Positions 8,180 to 17,121 of a DNA stretch of 35,193 bases are shown here, piece after piece. Every line of letters begins with the position of its first letter. Positions within the stretch are counted from its first letter, which is position 1. Under the pieces are notes generated by a model, which had not been told where the DNA came from, ran no database searches, and worked only from the letters and a program-made list of their open reading frames with translations. The position numbers were made by a program, and so were the translations under genes. The DNA is from an uncultured Calothrix sp. (GTDB lineage Bacteria > Cyanobacteriota > Cyanobacteriia > Cyanobacteriales > Nostocaceae), in assembly GCA_937973965.1 (NCBI GenBank), contig CALJJQ010000015.1:1-35193 (forward strand), written 5' to 3'.

Positions 8180-8386
8180 AGCTTGCTGAAAAAGGCTACA
8201 GAACGAATATGGAGGTTAAACAGCTTGAAAAATCGTCGCTTCACCATTCGATTTTCAGATTTACCCAGAAATTTCACACAAAAGTGCAAGCTTTTTGAGG
8301 GTCTAGATGCTATTACCTTGCACTTGTTTTCGAGAAAAAAGCTAAAAGCCCTTATCTGGTAAGACTCATAATTTTATTCAGCAACC
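8180..8386. mobile_element. 207-bp MITE-like non-autonomous insertion element
   Basis: The element is bounded by imperfect inverted repeats: TTGCTGAAAAA at 8183-8193 and, on the opposite strand at the right end, TTGCTGAATAA (core 8377-8384). Exact 9-bp direct repeats CCTACATAG flank it (8171-8179, 8387-8395). It has no reading frame of useful length, so it would need a transposase in trans. A 9-bp duplication is compatible with IS4-group transposases, among others; the family cannot be assigned by eye. It lies upstream of coaD and downstream of serS and may alter the coaD promoter region. Confidence 0.65.
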
Positions 8387-8395
8387 CCTACATAG
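8387..8395. repeat. Right target-site duplication CCTACATAG
   Basis: Exact copy of the 9-mer at 8171-8179, immediately after the right inverted repeat of the MITE-like element. Confidence 0.7.
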
Positions 8396-8668
8396 GGGTA
8401 TAGCTTTATTCGTAATTCACCACATTAAATTTTGATAGGTGAGGAAAGGTACGTAGTTGCGCTCATAGCGCTTCATGTTAAAGCTTTTTCAGGGCTAGAG
8501 CCACAACTGCGAACCCCTTAGAACTTATACAATAGACCATTCGGCTCATAGGTAAAGGACGTTTGTACATAACCCTTCGACTGACCCTCACCGTAGCGAC
8601 ATTAGGCATCTAAATGGTATTACTGTTTCCCATTTCCTTGTAATAAAATGTAATAACTATTTCCCCTC
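8396..8668. other. Gene-free spacer between the MITE-like element and serS
   Basis: No reading frame, RNA gene or strong terminator is recognised. The sequence has the look of degraded repeat DNA (for example AGTTGCGCTCATAGCGCTTC), but I cannot define a unit. Confidence 0.4.
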
Positions 8669-9949
8669 CTAGAGAATTTCTCGACGTAGATAGGGCTGTA
8701 AAACTTCTGGGACGCGAATTGTACCATCACTTTGCTGATAGTTTTCCAATATGGCTGCCATTGTTCGCCCAATTGCTAAACCGGAACCATTCAGGGTATG
8801 TACATACTGAGTACCTTTTTTACCTGTTTCTCGGAAGCGAATATCGCCCCGACGGGCTTGAAAATCGAGAAAATTAGAACAACTAGAAATTTCCCGATAC
8901 TTACCCGCAGAAGGTAACCACACCTCTAAATCATAGGTTTTTGCGGAACTAAACCCTAAATCACCCGTGCATAATTCAATTACCCGGTAGGGTAATTTTA
9001 AGGCTTGTAAAACTGCTTCGGCATTCCCAACCAGTTTCTCTAGTTCCTCAAAGGATGTATCGGGATGGACGAATTTGACTAGTTCCACCTTATTAAACTG
9101 GTGTAGACGAATCAAACCGCGCATATCCCGTCCGTAACTACCTGCTTCTCGACGGAAACAGGGTGTATAGGCACAATGGTAAATCGGTAAATCCTCTGCG
9201 GCTAAAATTTCACCCCTGTATAGATTGGTGACTGGAACTTCTGCTGTCGGGATTAACCATAGGTCATCTGCACTACATTTAAAACTTTCCTCGGCAAATT
9301 TGGGTAATTGTCCAGTAGCCGTTAAGGATTCCGTATTCACTAAAATTGGTGGCAAAACTTCCACATAACCCGCGTCAGTTTGCATGTCCAGCATAAACTG
9401 AATTAATGCCCTTTCTAAAGCCGCACCAGCACCCATCAAAGCCACAAATCGGCTTTGGGCTACCTTAACTGCCCTTTCAAAGTTCAGTATTCCTAATTTT
9501 TCGCCCACATCCCAGTGCGGAATAATACCTTTATCCTGGGGAATATACTCATCTCCCCATTTACGAATTTCCACATTTTCTTCTTCGCTTTTACCAATGG
9601 GTGTTGAATCACTAGGTAAATTGGGAAGAGCTAGCAATAATCCTTGAATTTGTTCTTTTAATTCTTTTTCTTGGGGTTCTAGTTCACTAATCTGGGCTTT
9701 AATGGTTTTTCCTTCTTCTCGTAAAGCTTCAACTTCAGAACCCTTGGGGTCAGCACCAGCCTTGATTTTTTGAGGAATTAAACTGGCAATTTCATTTCCC
9801 CGTGCTTGTAATTGAGTTCTAGTGGCTTCTAACTCCCGTTGTTTTTGATTGAAGTCTAAAATTGGGCGAATATCATATTTATCACCGCGACTGGCTAATT
9901 TCTGTGCCACTAATTCTGGATTTTCTCGTATTTGCTTGATGTCTAACAC
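8669..9949 (-). CDS. serS: Seryl-tRNA synthetase
   Basis: SerRS charges tRNA-Ser (and serves the selenocysteine route where present) in the cytoplasm. The 426-residue protein begins [21 protein letters not shown], followed by the long antiparallel coiled-coil arm that grips the tRNA long variable arm (about residues 30-110). The class II catalytic core follows: motif 1 around [12 protein letters not shown], motif 2 in [20 protein letters not shown], the serine-binding [11 protein letters not shown] region, and motif 3 in [18 protein letters not shown]. All core signatures look intact. It is monocistronic here, with 220 bp to the next upstream minus-strand gene. Confidence 0.97.
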   Translation of the reverse strand: MLDIKQIRENPELVAQKLASRGDKYDIRPILDFNQKQRELEATRTQLQARGNEIASLIPQKIKAGADPKGSEVEALREEGKTIKAQISELEPQEKELKEQIQGLLLALPNLPSDSTPIGKSEEENVEIRKWGDEYIPQDKGIIPHWDVGEKLGILNFERAVKVAQSRFVALMGAGAALERALIQFMLDMQTDAGYVEVLPPILVNTESLTATGQLPKFAEESFKCSADDLWLIPTAEVPVTNLYRGEILAAEDLPIYHCAYTPCFRREAGSYGRDMRGLIRLHQFNKVELVKFVHPDTSFEELEKLVGNAEAVLQALKLPYRVIELCTGDLGFSSAKTYDLEVWLPSAGKYREISSCSNFLDFQARRGDIRFRETGKKGTQYVHTLNGSGLAIGRTMAAILENYQQSDGTIRVPEVLQPYLRREIL

Positions 9950-10169
9950 AAACTTTTCTCTATTGAATAATATATATTTACCAAAGATTTTGCCAAAAAA
10001 TCAGCAAAAAAACTTGTCTGGAAATTGCAATCCGTTGTTTTTGATTTACTAAGTAAAATTCAGCAAATAAATGTAACGGATATTAGATATTTAAACTGAG
10101 TATGAAGCCACCATGAGATGGAAATGGTTGGAGTGATGACAATCCAGATACAGTCAAAAATACTTACCT

Positions 10170-10748
10170 TTATCTGGTAACACGGTTAAGCAGCCAAATA
10201 GAACCAACCAACCCAGCAAAGTGGGCAGAAATTGTATTCGTATTGGCTTGGACGACAAAAATATCTAAGGGTTGGACTATCCGACTGGGGTCAACCTGGG
10301 TAATTGTTCCCGGAATAATTTGGGAAACCGTTAGGGATTTTGTCAAGAGGATGCCGACAATTGCTTGGGCTCCAATTAGGGTTAATAATATCCCTACTAG
10401 ATGCACAATTAACCCAAACCTGACAGTTTGAATTGTTTCGATTTTCCGGGGGCGATTATTGGGATTAGGTGAGTCTAATTGCCTACCAATGCGCACGTAG
10501 CGAAAGGAAATAAAAATACCTATTCCTAAAGCTACTAGCCCACTAATTGCAAAAAATATCCCCAACCCTGCTCCAGGATTATTAGCAGCACGGGTAGCTG
10601 CACTAAAGCTTGCAAAAGTCAAAATCCCGGCAGATACTAACCCCAGAACTACTTGCGACCAAAAGGTAATCCAACCAGTCAAACGAAATAATCTGGCGAT
10701 CGCACGCAATTGAGATGATGAAGACTGAGGCTCAACTTGATCTGACAT
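10170..10748 (-). CDS. DUF3611 / Tic21-like integral membrane protein
   Basis: The 192-residue protein has four hydrophobic segments: about residues 25-47 (ITFWSQVVLGLVSAGILTF), 62-82 (GLGIFFAISGLVALGIGIF), 110-135 (GLIVHLVGILLTLIGAQAIV) and 172-188. The FRLTGWITFWSQVVLG start and FVVQANTNTISAHFAGLVGS near the end are typical of DUF3611, the family that includes plant chloroplast TIC21/PIC1, proposed to act in inner-envelope protein import or iron transport. In cyanobacteria the protein would sit in the plasma membrane; its transported substrate is not settled. It stands alone on the minus strand. Confidence 0.85.
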   Translation of the reverse strand: MSDQVEPQSSSSQLRAIARLFRLTGWITFWSQVVLGLVSAGILTFASFSAATRAANNPGAGLGIFFAISGLVALGIGIFISFRYVRIGRQLDSPNPNNRPRKIETIQTVRFGLIVHLVGILLTLIGAQAIVGILLTKSLTVSQIIPGTITQVDPSRIVQPLDIFVVQANTNTISAHFAGLVGSIWLLNRVTR

Positions 10749-11156
10749 ACGCCATCATGAATGAAATCCAGGTGCAGGATTAAATTTATATCATTCCAAC
10801 CAGATATACCAGAGTTTTCTAGCAAAAGGAGAAGAGGGACAAAAATAATCCATGCCTTTTACTTTACTAAGTTAATACATTTGGATGAGCAGGTAAGGTT
10901 GAGGTCACTGGAGGAGCATAGTCCGGAAATAGTATCAAAATTTTCCGGTAAAACGTTAAATATTGATTTATTTTTCCCCATTTTGCCCCCTATACCCACT
11001 AAAAAACCACCGCAGCTACATTCATCACCTTCGGTAATCACTGCCCATAAAAGTATTTATTAAGTTTTCCCACAAAAACCACATTTTACCTTTAAAATAT
11101 CTTGGGCAGCATTTTATGCTGAATTAGTCCTTAGTTACTTGCATTACTTTACACCT

Positions 11157-11236
11157 ATAGCAACACCCGTGCTGCTATCAATTTACTCCTCACCACACAC
11201 TTTGCAAATCTAACTATCGACTGTTAACCCTTTAGA
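11157..11236 (+). ncRNA. Possible Yfr1-like small RNA
   Basis: A hairpin (ATAGCA 11157-11162 pairing with TGCTAT 11173-11178) is followed by an unpaired ACTCCTCACCACACAC (11185-11200), then arms ATCTAA/TTAGAT that could close a second loop (about 11208-11236). The cyanobacterial sRNA Yfr1 has this order and an ultraconserved ACUCCUCACAC. Here only the first nine bases match exactly, and no U-run terminator follows, so this is a tentative call. Ends are approximate. Confidence 0.25.
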
Positions 11237-11257
11237 TGTAAAATACGCGTTTGTGAC

Positions 11258-11289
11258 CATACAGTAGTCTGTATGCTTGTTGGTATAAT
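11258..11289 (+). promoter_or_regulatory. Candidate padR promoter with an operator-like inverted repeat
   Basis: CATACAG (11258-11264), four bases TAGT, CTGTATG (11269-11275) is a perfect 7-bp inverted repeat. A consensus -10 box TATAAT follows at 11284-11289, so the repeat lies where the -35 element would be (no good TTGACA is seen). A repressor bound there would block polymerase. PadR regulators often repress their own gene from such dyads, which makes padR, 127 bp downstream, the likely owner. Confidence 0.5.
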
Positions 11290-11416
11290 GTTTGCTATTT
11301 GGTTTTTTAAGCCTAAGTAGCTTTATATACTTACATAGCACGGGGTAGCACTATATACTGTCTACTGGGTTTGTAGGTCTATAACAGCAGGCATTTTTTT
11401 TAGCCATTCATCAACT

Positions 11417-11767
11417 ATGAAACTAGAGGATATATACCATTTCTTCGACAATCCTCCGCCAACCTATTTGTGTCAAGAACTAGCCGTTTGTTACATCTTA
11501 TCTGTGTTACGGCAGGGAGAATCATATGGTACAGAATTGATACAACGCTTGGAGGCGGAATACCCAGGCTATCGACTTTCAGACACTGTGCTTTACAGCG
11601 CGATTAAGTTTCTGGAAGACGAGGACGCGATTACTGGGTACTGGAAAAAGTTGGAGGGTCGGGGGAGACCAAGGCGGATGTACCAAGTGTCTCCGGATTG
11701 GCAAGAACAAGCTGACGACTTGAAACGTTTATGGCAAGAGTATATTCATAAAAGACAACTTAATTGA
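11417..11767 (+). CDS. PadR-family transcriptional regulator
   Basis: The 116-residue protein is a winged-helix regulator of the PadR type: CYILSVLRQGESYGTELIQR (helices 1-2), then LSDTVLYSAIKFLEDEDAIT (recognition helix region) and the wing KKLEGRGRPRRMYQVSPDW, ending in a helical dimerisation tail QADDLKRLWQEYI. The RGRPRRxY wing is the family signature. It starts at ATG 11417; no strong Shine-Dalgarno is visible. It is followed after 51 bp by a CCB2/CCB4-like gene on the same strand, so the two may form an operon. The inverted repeat at 11258-11275 is a candidate autoregulatory operator. Effector and regulon are unknown. Confidence 0.88.
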   Translation: MKLEDIYHFFDNPPPTYLCQELAVCYILSVLRQGESYGTELIQRLEAEYPGYRLSDTVLYSAIKFLEDEDAITGYWKKLEGRGRPRRMYQVSPDWQEQADDLKRLWQEYIHKRQLN

Positions 11768-11818
11768 TAATTAAGAGTAATTAACTATTAGGTTGCCTGG
11801 AAATACATAGGAATTGCT

Positions 11819-12349
11819 ATGGACTCTGCTATTTTGCCATCCACGTTGCTGTTGACGTTGCTGATGTTTGTGGGACAGTTCTTTTTTATTCGTGCTTCCA
11901 TAAAAGACCGCATGGAAACAGCTCGATTAATCTCGGACGAGGATGAAGCAACTCTCTTGCCGAAATTAAAGGAATATTTTCGTACTCGTTCCTATCAAGT
12001 TACATCAGTGGATGCTGAACACAATCAAGTGTTTTTCGAGGGACTTGTCCGACCCAGTGCATTTATGGCAGCGTTTTTAACGCTGCTTGGTGCAGTGGGC
12101 AGTCTATGCTTGGCTTTAGTTTTATCAATGGTTTTGGCCATTCCTTGGTTTTATCTACTGGGATTGGTATTTCTTTCACCATTGATCGGGATATTTTATT
12201 GGAAAAAAGCAAAAAGACTTGAAAAGGTGTCGCTCAAGGTGGAATCCCCTGATGGCGAATCAAACTCTTCAAGTCAAATAGCTGTAACTGCTCACCGTGA
12301 CGAATTGCTCGAGATGCAACGGGCTTTACGACTCAGACTTTGTGATTGA
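11819..12349 (+). CDS. CCB2/CCB4-like cofactor assembly of complex C subunit B
   Basis: CCB proteins help attach the extra c-type haem (c_i/c_n) to cytochrome b6 of the cytochrome b6f complex in the thylakoid membrane. This 176-residue protein has an N-terminal membrane segment (ILPSTLLLTLLMFVGQFFFI), a soluble stretch FIRASIKDRMETARLISDED with LKEYFRTRSYQVTSVD, two adjacent membrane segments (about residues 80-125), then a short soluble domain ending ITVTAHRDELLEMQ-like (here IAVTAHRDELLEMQRALRL). This order matches the cyanobacterial CCB2/CCB4 family. It follows padR, with no gene after it for 420 bp. The family call rests on recalled pattern, not on a search. Confidence 0.75.
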   Translation: MDSAILPSTLLLTLLMFVGQFFFIRASIKDRMETARLISDEDEATLLPKLKEYFRTRSYQVTSVDAEHNQVFFEGLVRPSAFMAAFLTLLGAVGSLCLALVLSMVLAIPWFYLLGLVFLSPLIGIFYWKKAKRLEKVSLKVESPDGESNSSSQIAVTAHRDELLEMQRALRLRLCD

Positions 12350-12767
12350 CTTTAGTTATTCAGAAATCATAGATATTGCCGTACTGATGACTATTCGATA
12401 AAATCAGAAAGTCTTGTCAGTCAGCAAGTATCTGGGAATGAACCATTGACTATTAAGCAGCTACAAAGGAGTATCTTGGGGGAATGCTATTTCAGTCCGC
12501 ATTCATATTGCTTTGGATTCCTTTGTATTGTCTTTAGAGTTTCTGGCTTCATCCTAAACCACCGCTCCTCACATTTTTCTTCGTCATGTTTACCATGAAA
12601 GAAATTATCGTTCGGAAATAGCGCTTTGTCTGATTTGGTAGTGTTCCTGGCAAGGGAAGCTGCAAAGTTTAAAAAAAGATAAGTTTTTTTCTATAAATAG
12701 CTTTTTTGCCAGTTAATAAAATCAAAAGCTAACATCAATTACCAAAGTCGAATAACATCGTCGCCAA
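12350..12767. other. 418-bp gene-free spacer between convergent genes
   Basis: It lies between the 3' ends of the CCB-like gene and DUF3155. I see only A/T-rich runs (for example TTTAAAAAAAGATAAG near 12670) and no clear terminator, repeat or RNA gene. Confidence 0.5.
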
Positions 12768-13085
12768 TTATCGACCCGCCAATGCGAGTTGTTCCTGCGC
12801 TGGGGAACTTTCAAGTGTTCTCAGGCTAGGAAATAGGAAATGATTCTCTTCGACATACTGCGCTCCGAATAATCCTTTCTCAGCCCAAAAATAACGGTCT
12901 GTTGTATGTTCGTTGCGCTTTACAAGCAGTAGCGCAGGTGGCAAAATCCCTTCAGCTTGAATGAATTTTCTTGCTGCTGTCACTGGTTTTTCTTCACCAC
13001 TTTCTATGCTGTACTGAGGTACATGCTCCAAAATCCGTCTCCCTTCCTGGCGACGACGGCTTTTCCGCTTGCGTCTCCTAGCCAA
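12768..13085 (-). CDS. DUF3155 family protein
   Basis: This 105-residue protein is a small cyanobacteria-specific family member. It opens with an extremely basic stretch (MARRRKRKSRRRQEGRRIL) and continues with the conserved block ESGEEKPVTAARKFIQAEGI, PPALLLVKRNEHTTDRYFWA and EKGLFGAQYVEENHFLFPSL. The basic N-terminus suggests nucleic acid or ribosome binding, which is inference; no function is established that I know of. The start at 13085 is clear, with TCTTCCTCCTA on the plus strand giving a purine-rich TAGGAGGAAGA ribosome binding site just upstream. The C-terminal tail beyond the conserved block is short and variable. Confidence 0.88.
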   Translation of the reverse strand: MARRRKRKSRRRQEGRRILEHVPQYSIESGEEKPVTAARKFIQAEGILPPALLLVKRNEHTTDRYFWAEKGLFGAQYVEENHFLFPSLRTLESSPAQEQLALAGR

Positions 13086-13634
13086 GCTATCTTCCTCCTA
13101 ATTTTAAAGCAATAGATTGTAGTTATAGCTACAAAATCCGTCGTCATTATAAAAGTTCTAGCTTAAAAAATCAACTGTTTTTAAAGTATTGATACAACTC
13201 TTTGAAGAAATTTGATTAAAAATAGTAGATGTATAGGATTCCTAATTTTATGTGGGAGAAAACTTAAGTATACCTCTGTGAGGAGTTCCTCCACTTGAGA
13301 TTGAGGAGGGAGTAGCCATTATGAAGCGTGTACACCAGAAGGCATGAAAGTGGTTTTTTTTCTTCCCTGTTCTGCTTTTGTCTCTAAGCATCCATATTTT
13401 ACTTGTTAGACTACTGGGAGGGAGATTTAGGGGTAAGCTCACTGTTAGCACTGATAAAGGCTAGAATTTAGTTAACATTTGTGCAGGGACTTTTATAGTT
13501 AGCATTTTTAGACGCTGATTAGAAGTCTCTGAAATGAATGAAACATAACATAATAGCTGTTCCCCCTTCCGATTGACATCTCTGCGCGTCTCCCGTGCAA
13601 AGGAGATATACACCTGCTAATTTCTGACCTCCCC
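13086..13634. other. 549-bp divergent spacer before the histidine kinase gene
   Basis: No gene or clear repeat is seen. AAAGGAG at 13599-13605 is a strong ribosome-binding-like sequence but sits 30 bp before the TTG at 13635; a CTG at 13614, in frame with the kinase, lies at the ideal distance. Confidence 0.45.
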
Positions 13635-15047
13635 TTGGCAAAGGATGAATTGTCGAGTATTAGTTTTTTGCAATCTCAATCAAAAGCAACACGGAAAATG
13701 TTAGTGTCTGCCAGTTCGGAATTTATTGCCCTTGCGCGATCGCAAATGGCGCTACTAGCTCAAAGCTTGGGAGCGACGTTGAGTATTGTGTATTTAACCC
13801 AGGATTTTGTTGATAACCATACGGGTGAGGCGAAGTTGTTACCGGTTGTGGTGTATCCGGATACGGAAGCGATCGTATCTAGCCGCGACGCAGATGGGGT
13901 GGAACTGGCGGATTTGGAGCTAACAAGGAATTTACTCGGTACACCCATTACAGAAGCTTTCCAGGGCTTTACGAGGGGCTATTTGCCTGGGGATGAAATT
14001 GACTTGACTGCTTCTGGCAATTCTAGCGATGAGTATCTGGTGCGCGGCGATCGCATGGCTTTGCCTTTGATACATGAAGATGTGATTGTGGGGGTGTTGG
14101 TGACAATTCGCGAAGACCGGGTATGGCATCGACAGGAGCGAGTGAAAATTGAAAAGATTGCTCAAACTTTGGCGATCGCTTGTATTTTAGATCGACAACG
14201 GGCTTGGTTTCAGCGTCAATTGCATGAGCAGCAATTGTTTCAAGAAAAACAAATTGATTTATTGGATAATTTATTGCACCAATTTCGTAATCCCTTAACT
14301 GCCTTACGAACCTTTGGCAAGCTGTTATTAAAACGCTTAAAAGTGGGGGATACAAATCGGGAGACGGCGGCTTCTATTGTCAGAGAAAGCGATAGATTAC
14401 AGGAATTATTACAAAAGTTTGATGAAGGAATTGATTTAAATATTGAAGATTTAAAACCAATTTTTGCACCAGCAAATCAACTTGTTGTCGAAACTCCCAG
14501 TAATTATCCTAAACCAACCTTACTTTTACCCGGTGCCGGGGAACAACAAGTCGATTGTAGCTTTTTAGAAATTCTTTTACCTTTGCTCGATTCAGTCAAA
14601 GCGATCGCTCTCGAACGTCATTTACAGGTTGTCACCGAAATACCCGTTTCCCTACCCCCCATCACCGCTAACCCTAAAGCTTTGCGGGAAGTTTTAAGTA
14701 ATATCCTCGACAATGCTTTAAAATATACACCTGCCGGCGGCAAAATCCTTATCCAAGCTGGTTTGGAAACGGAAACAATGCAGGGTGTAGCAATTAGTGA
14801 CACTGGTCCTGGTATTTCCCCAGAAGATTTATCCCATTTAGGGGAAAGGGGTTATCGAGGTATTCAAGCTCAGACAGATATACCCGGTACAGGTTTAGGA
14901 TATGCGATCGCCAAACAATTAATTGAGCAAATGCAGGGTGAAATCCAAGTTTTCAGCCCTGCACTAGATTCTGTTATTAAGTCTGATACTAACCCAGGAA
15001 CAACTTTTATTGTTTGGCTACCCGTTGCGGAGGAAGTCGGGAAGTAG
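13635..15047 (+). CDS. GAF-domain sensor histidine kinase, Hik2/CSK-like
   Basis: The 470-residue kinase has an N-terminal GAF-like sensor (about residues 25-190), then a dimerisation helix with the phospho-acceptor H215 in LLHQFRNPLTALRTFGKLLL, and a complete ATPase domain: N360 in NILDNALKYTPAGG, DTGPG (389-393) and GTGLG (418-422). It has no membrane segment, so it is cytoplasmic. The HQFRNPLTALRTFGK box recalls Hik2, the cyanobacterial relative of the plant chloroplast sensor kinase, which responds to redox or salt cues; this assignment is from memory of the family. No response regulator gene is adjacent. The start is unclear: TTG 13635 is used here, ATG 13698 (MLVSASSEF) is possible, and a strong AAAGGAG at 13599 favours an upstream non-ATG codon. 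Confidence 0.82.
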   Translation: MAKDELSSISFLQSQSKATRKMLVSASSEFIALARSQMALLAQSLGATLSIVYLTQDFVDNHTGEAKLLPVVVYPDTEAIVSSRDADGVELADLELTRNLLGTPITEAFQGFTRGYLPGDEIDLTASGNSSDEYLVRGDRMALPLIHEDVIVGVLVTIREDRVWHRQERVKIEKIAQTLAIACILDRQRAWFQRQLHEQQLFQEKQIDLLDNLLHQFRNPLTALRTFGKLLLKRLKVGDTNRETAASIVRESDRLQELLQKFDEGIDLNIEDLKPIFAPANQLVVETPSNYPKPTLLLPGAGEQQVDCSFLEILLPLLDSVKAIALERHLQVVTEIPVSLPPITANPKALREVLSNILDNALKYTPAGGKILIQAGLETETMQGVAISDTGPGISPEDLSHLGERGYRGIQAQTDIPGTGLGYAIAKQLIEQMQGEIQVFSPALDSVIKSDTNPGTTFIVWLPVAEEVGK

Positions 15048-15124
15048 GGAGCAGGGGGAGTATACATACCATCTTCAGATATTGATCATGCTTTCCCCTG
15101 TATCCTGTCTCCCCAAACCTATTT

Positions 15125-16387
15125 CTAACGGAGGGAGATTTGCAGATTTTCGCCGATGGTCATTTGCAAATCAGTGTTAGGATTGATGGCGATTAAATCA
15201 ACACTTTGTCTGCCGAAGAATAAACCAATTAAACCACCAATTGCGGCTCCACCGAGTACCTCTTCAGTTGCGATCGCCCTATCCCCTGTCACTGCTGATA
15301 CTGCTGCTGCTGCTCCTGCACCTAAAACGGCATTTCTCGCAATAGATGCGGTGCGAGAACCCCGTCTAACGGTTTCAGTTCTGTTAATCACTTCGGATTT
15401 GGCATTGACTCTGTACTCAGTACCGTTGGGGAAAACGATTCTTTCAGCCACAAATTGGGAACCACCCTGTTCTTTCACAGGACGGAGTTGACCAATCACC
15501 CGACTACCGGAAGGAATAACAACAGCACCCTGTTCAGTGACGATATTTTGAGCGACTGTTAGGGTTAAAGGTGCAGTTTCGTCTTTGGTGACGAGAATTT
15601 TTTCGGCTTGAGCGTATCTGACGGGAATTTTTGTTCCTTCTGGAATGATGACTGCAACGGAGCCGTTTCCACCACCATTATTGTTATTCCAAGCGACGAT
15701 GTAGGGTGAATTGATCGCACTAGCTTGGTTGTTTCTGACTAAAGCTTGATAGATAAATGCAGCTACTTGAGCACGGGTTGCGACTGCACGAGGATTGAGA
15801 TTTCTCAGATTCGGATGGTTGACAACCATGTTATTCACAGTTGCAGCAGCAATAGGATTGCGTGCAAATCCCGAAATGTTAAATGAATCATTGTAGTAGC
15901 TGAGGACGTTTTCGGGATTATTTGGTGTATTGAATTGGAGACCGTTAGCCAGGGAAACTAGAACTTGTTCACGGGGAATTTCTTGGTTGGGTTGGAAAAT
16001 ATTACCAGGATATCCCGATAGGAAACCTGTGCTGTAAGCTCTTTGAATAGCGCTGTTAGCCCAGAAATTGGCGGGTACGTCATTAAATCTAATTGGCTGA
16101 CGAATTTGTGATTTTTGGAAAGCAGCCGTTACCATCGATGCAAATTGAGCGCGGGTTACGGGTGCATCTGGACGGTAAGAACCATCGGGGAATCCAGCGA
16201 TTATCCCCCTTTGTGCTAATTGTTGAATGAATGGAGCTGCCCAATAGTTAGGACTAACATCGAAAAAAGATGAGGAAGTTTGGGCAACACTGGGGGCAGA
16301 AATAGCAAGTGGGGCAAGGGTTCCGGCTGTCATTACTGATGCCATTAAGCCGGCAATTTTGGGTTGAAATTTCATTTTTGTAGCCAT
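15125..16387 (-). CDS. Exported SLH-domain protein with VirB10/TrbI-like C-terminal domain
   Basis: The 420-residue protein has a signal peptide (basic start, hydrophobic core about 12-30, cleavage near SVAQ/TSS). Three SLH-like units follow: about 39-90 (FFDVSPNYWAAPFIQQLAQR), 98-150 (FNDVPANFWANSAIQRAYST) and a weaker one 163-218 (VATRAQVAAFIYQAL). SLH units anchor proteins to cell-wall polymers. After an N/G-rich linker, residues 245-420 form a second domain with IPEGTKIPVRYAQAEKILV, VVIPSGSRVIGQLRPV, FVAERIVFPNGTEYRVNA and a glycine-rich hydrophobic stretch (GAGAAAAVSAV, GGAAIGGLIGLFFG). This order resembles the outer-membrane beta-barrel domain of VirB10/TrbI. The same domain stands alone in the gene at 18291-18986. 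It is convergent with the kinase gene, 77 bp apart. Confidence 0.85.
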   Translation of the reverse strand: MATKMKFQPKIAGLMASVMTAGTLAPLAISAPSVAQTSSSFFDVSPNYWAAPFIQQLAQRGIIAGFPDGSYRPDAPVTRAQFASMVTAAFQKSQIRQPIRFNDVPANFWANSAIQRAYSTGFLSGYPGNIFQPNQEIPREQVLVSLANGLQFNTPNNPENVLSYYNDSFNISGFARNPIAAATVNNMVVNHPNLRNLNPRAVATRAQVAAFIYQALVRNNQASAINSPYIVAWNNNNGGGNGSVAVIIPEGTKIPVRYAQAEKILVTKDETAPLTLTVAQNIVTEQGAVVIPSGSRVIGQLRPVKEQGGSQFVAERIVFPNGTEYRVNAKSEVINRTETVRRGSRTASIARNAVLGAGAAAAVSAVTGDRAIATEEVLGGAAIGGLIGLFFGRQSVDLIAINPNTDLQMTIGENLQISLR

Positions 16388-17101
16388 TTGTTTTCGTTCT
16401 CCTTGGATTTGTTTATTTTTTTAGTTTAGGTTTTCTTCTGTTATTCTTAGTGACTATTTATGCTGTTATATGTTCCATGTATGGTTGATATTTTGATTGG
16501 GAAAGCTTGCATTTTATAGATATGTGCATTGGGGAAATACTTAAATGATTAGACTGTAACCTAGTAAAAAAGTTTCCAGCTACCTGTGATTTTATGTGAA
16601 ATAAAGTAGGAATATTTGGGATGTATTTATTAGTCACATAGTTGAGATGATCAAAGGTTAATTTATCTGTAAATACCTGTAATTCTAACCGCAAGTTTAG
16701 ATTAAATCCCTGCAAATATATCATGGTGAAATATTTGAGATAATTATCCTTAATCCCTGAATTACGGGAAATTATCTAATTTTTTTGAAGACTCAAATGA
16801 AAATTTATGAAATTCTGATTAGGTGATTAATACTATGTTTGTGGAAATGGAATGCACCATACAATAATGATATTTATCAGTCAAAAATAAATACATATAG
16901 ATAGCATTTCCTCAAGTTGATAAATAATAGCTTTTCTATTAGACAAAAGGTGATTTTCCAGATAATTAACCCATCAATGAGGAATATTCTAAATTCGATT
17001 TTAGATTAGAGGATATTTGTCAAGTATTAATTATCAATATTTTGACTATCGTCCTGACCCTGGACATGGGGTTATCAAGCTGATTTTTCCTTCGAGAGTA
17101 C

Positions 17102-17121
17102 AGACGCGACATATCGCGTCT
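17102..17121. repeat. AGACGCG-family palindrome
   Basis: AGACGCGACA then TATCGCGTCT: a 20-bp palindrome with one mismatched pair near the centre, of the same family as the sequences at 3261-3286 and 19598-19617. Confidence 0.75.

Larger units (their letters stand above)
10749..11416. other. 668-bp divergent spacer upstream of padR
   Basis: The spacer separates the Tic21-like gene (-) from padR (+). A 100-codon open frame (10761-11063) crosses it, but its composition is low-complexity and it resembles no family. The right half holds the Yfr1-like candidate and the padR promoter/operator listed separately. Confidence 0.6.

Noticed and set aside
8396-8668. Possible tRNA or structured RNA in the spacer beside serS
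   Set aside because: No T-loop-like GGTTCRAATCC or matching acceptor stem was found on either strand.
10761-11063. 100-codon plus-strand open frame upstream of padR
   Set aside because: No recognisable domain, no ribosome binding site, and composition like the surrounding spacer.
16458-16724. 88-codon minus-strand open frame in the 1.9-kb gap
   Set aside because: A/T-rich spacer translation with no motif and no plausible start signal.
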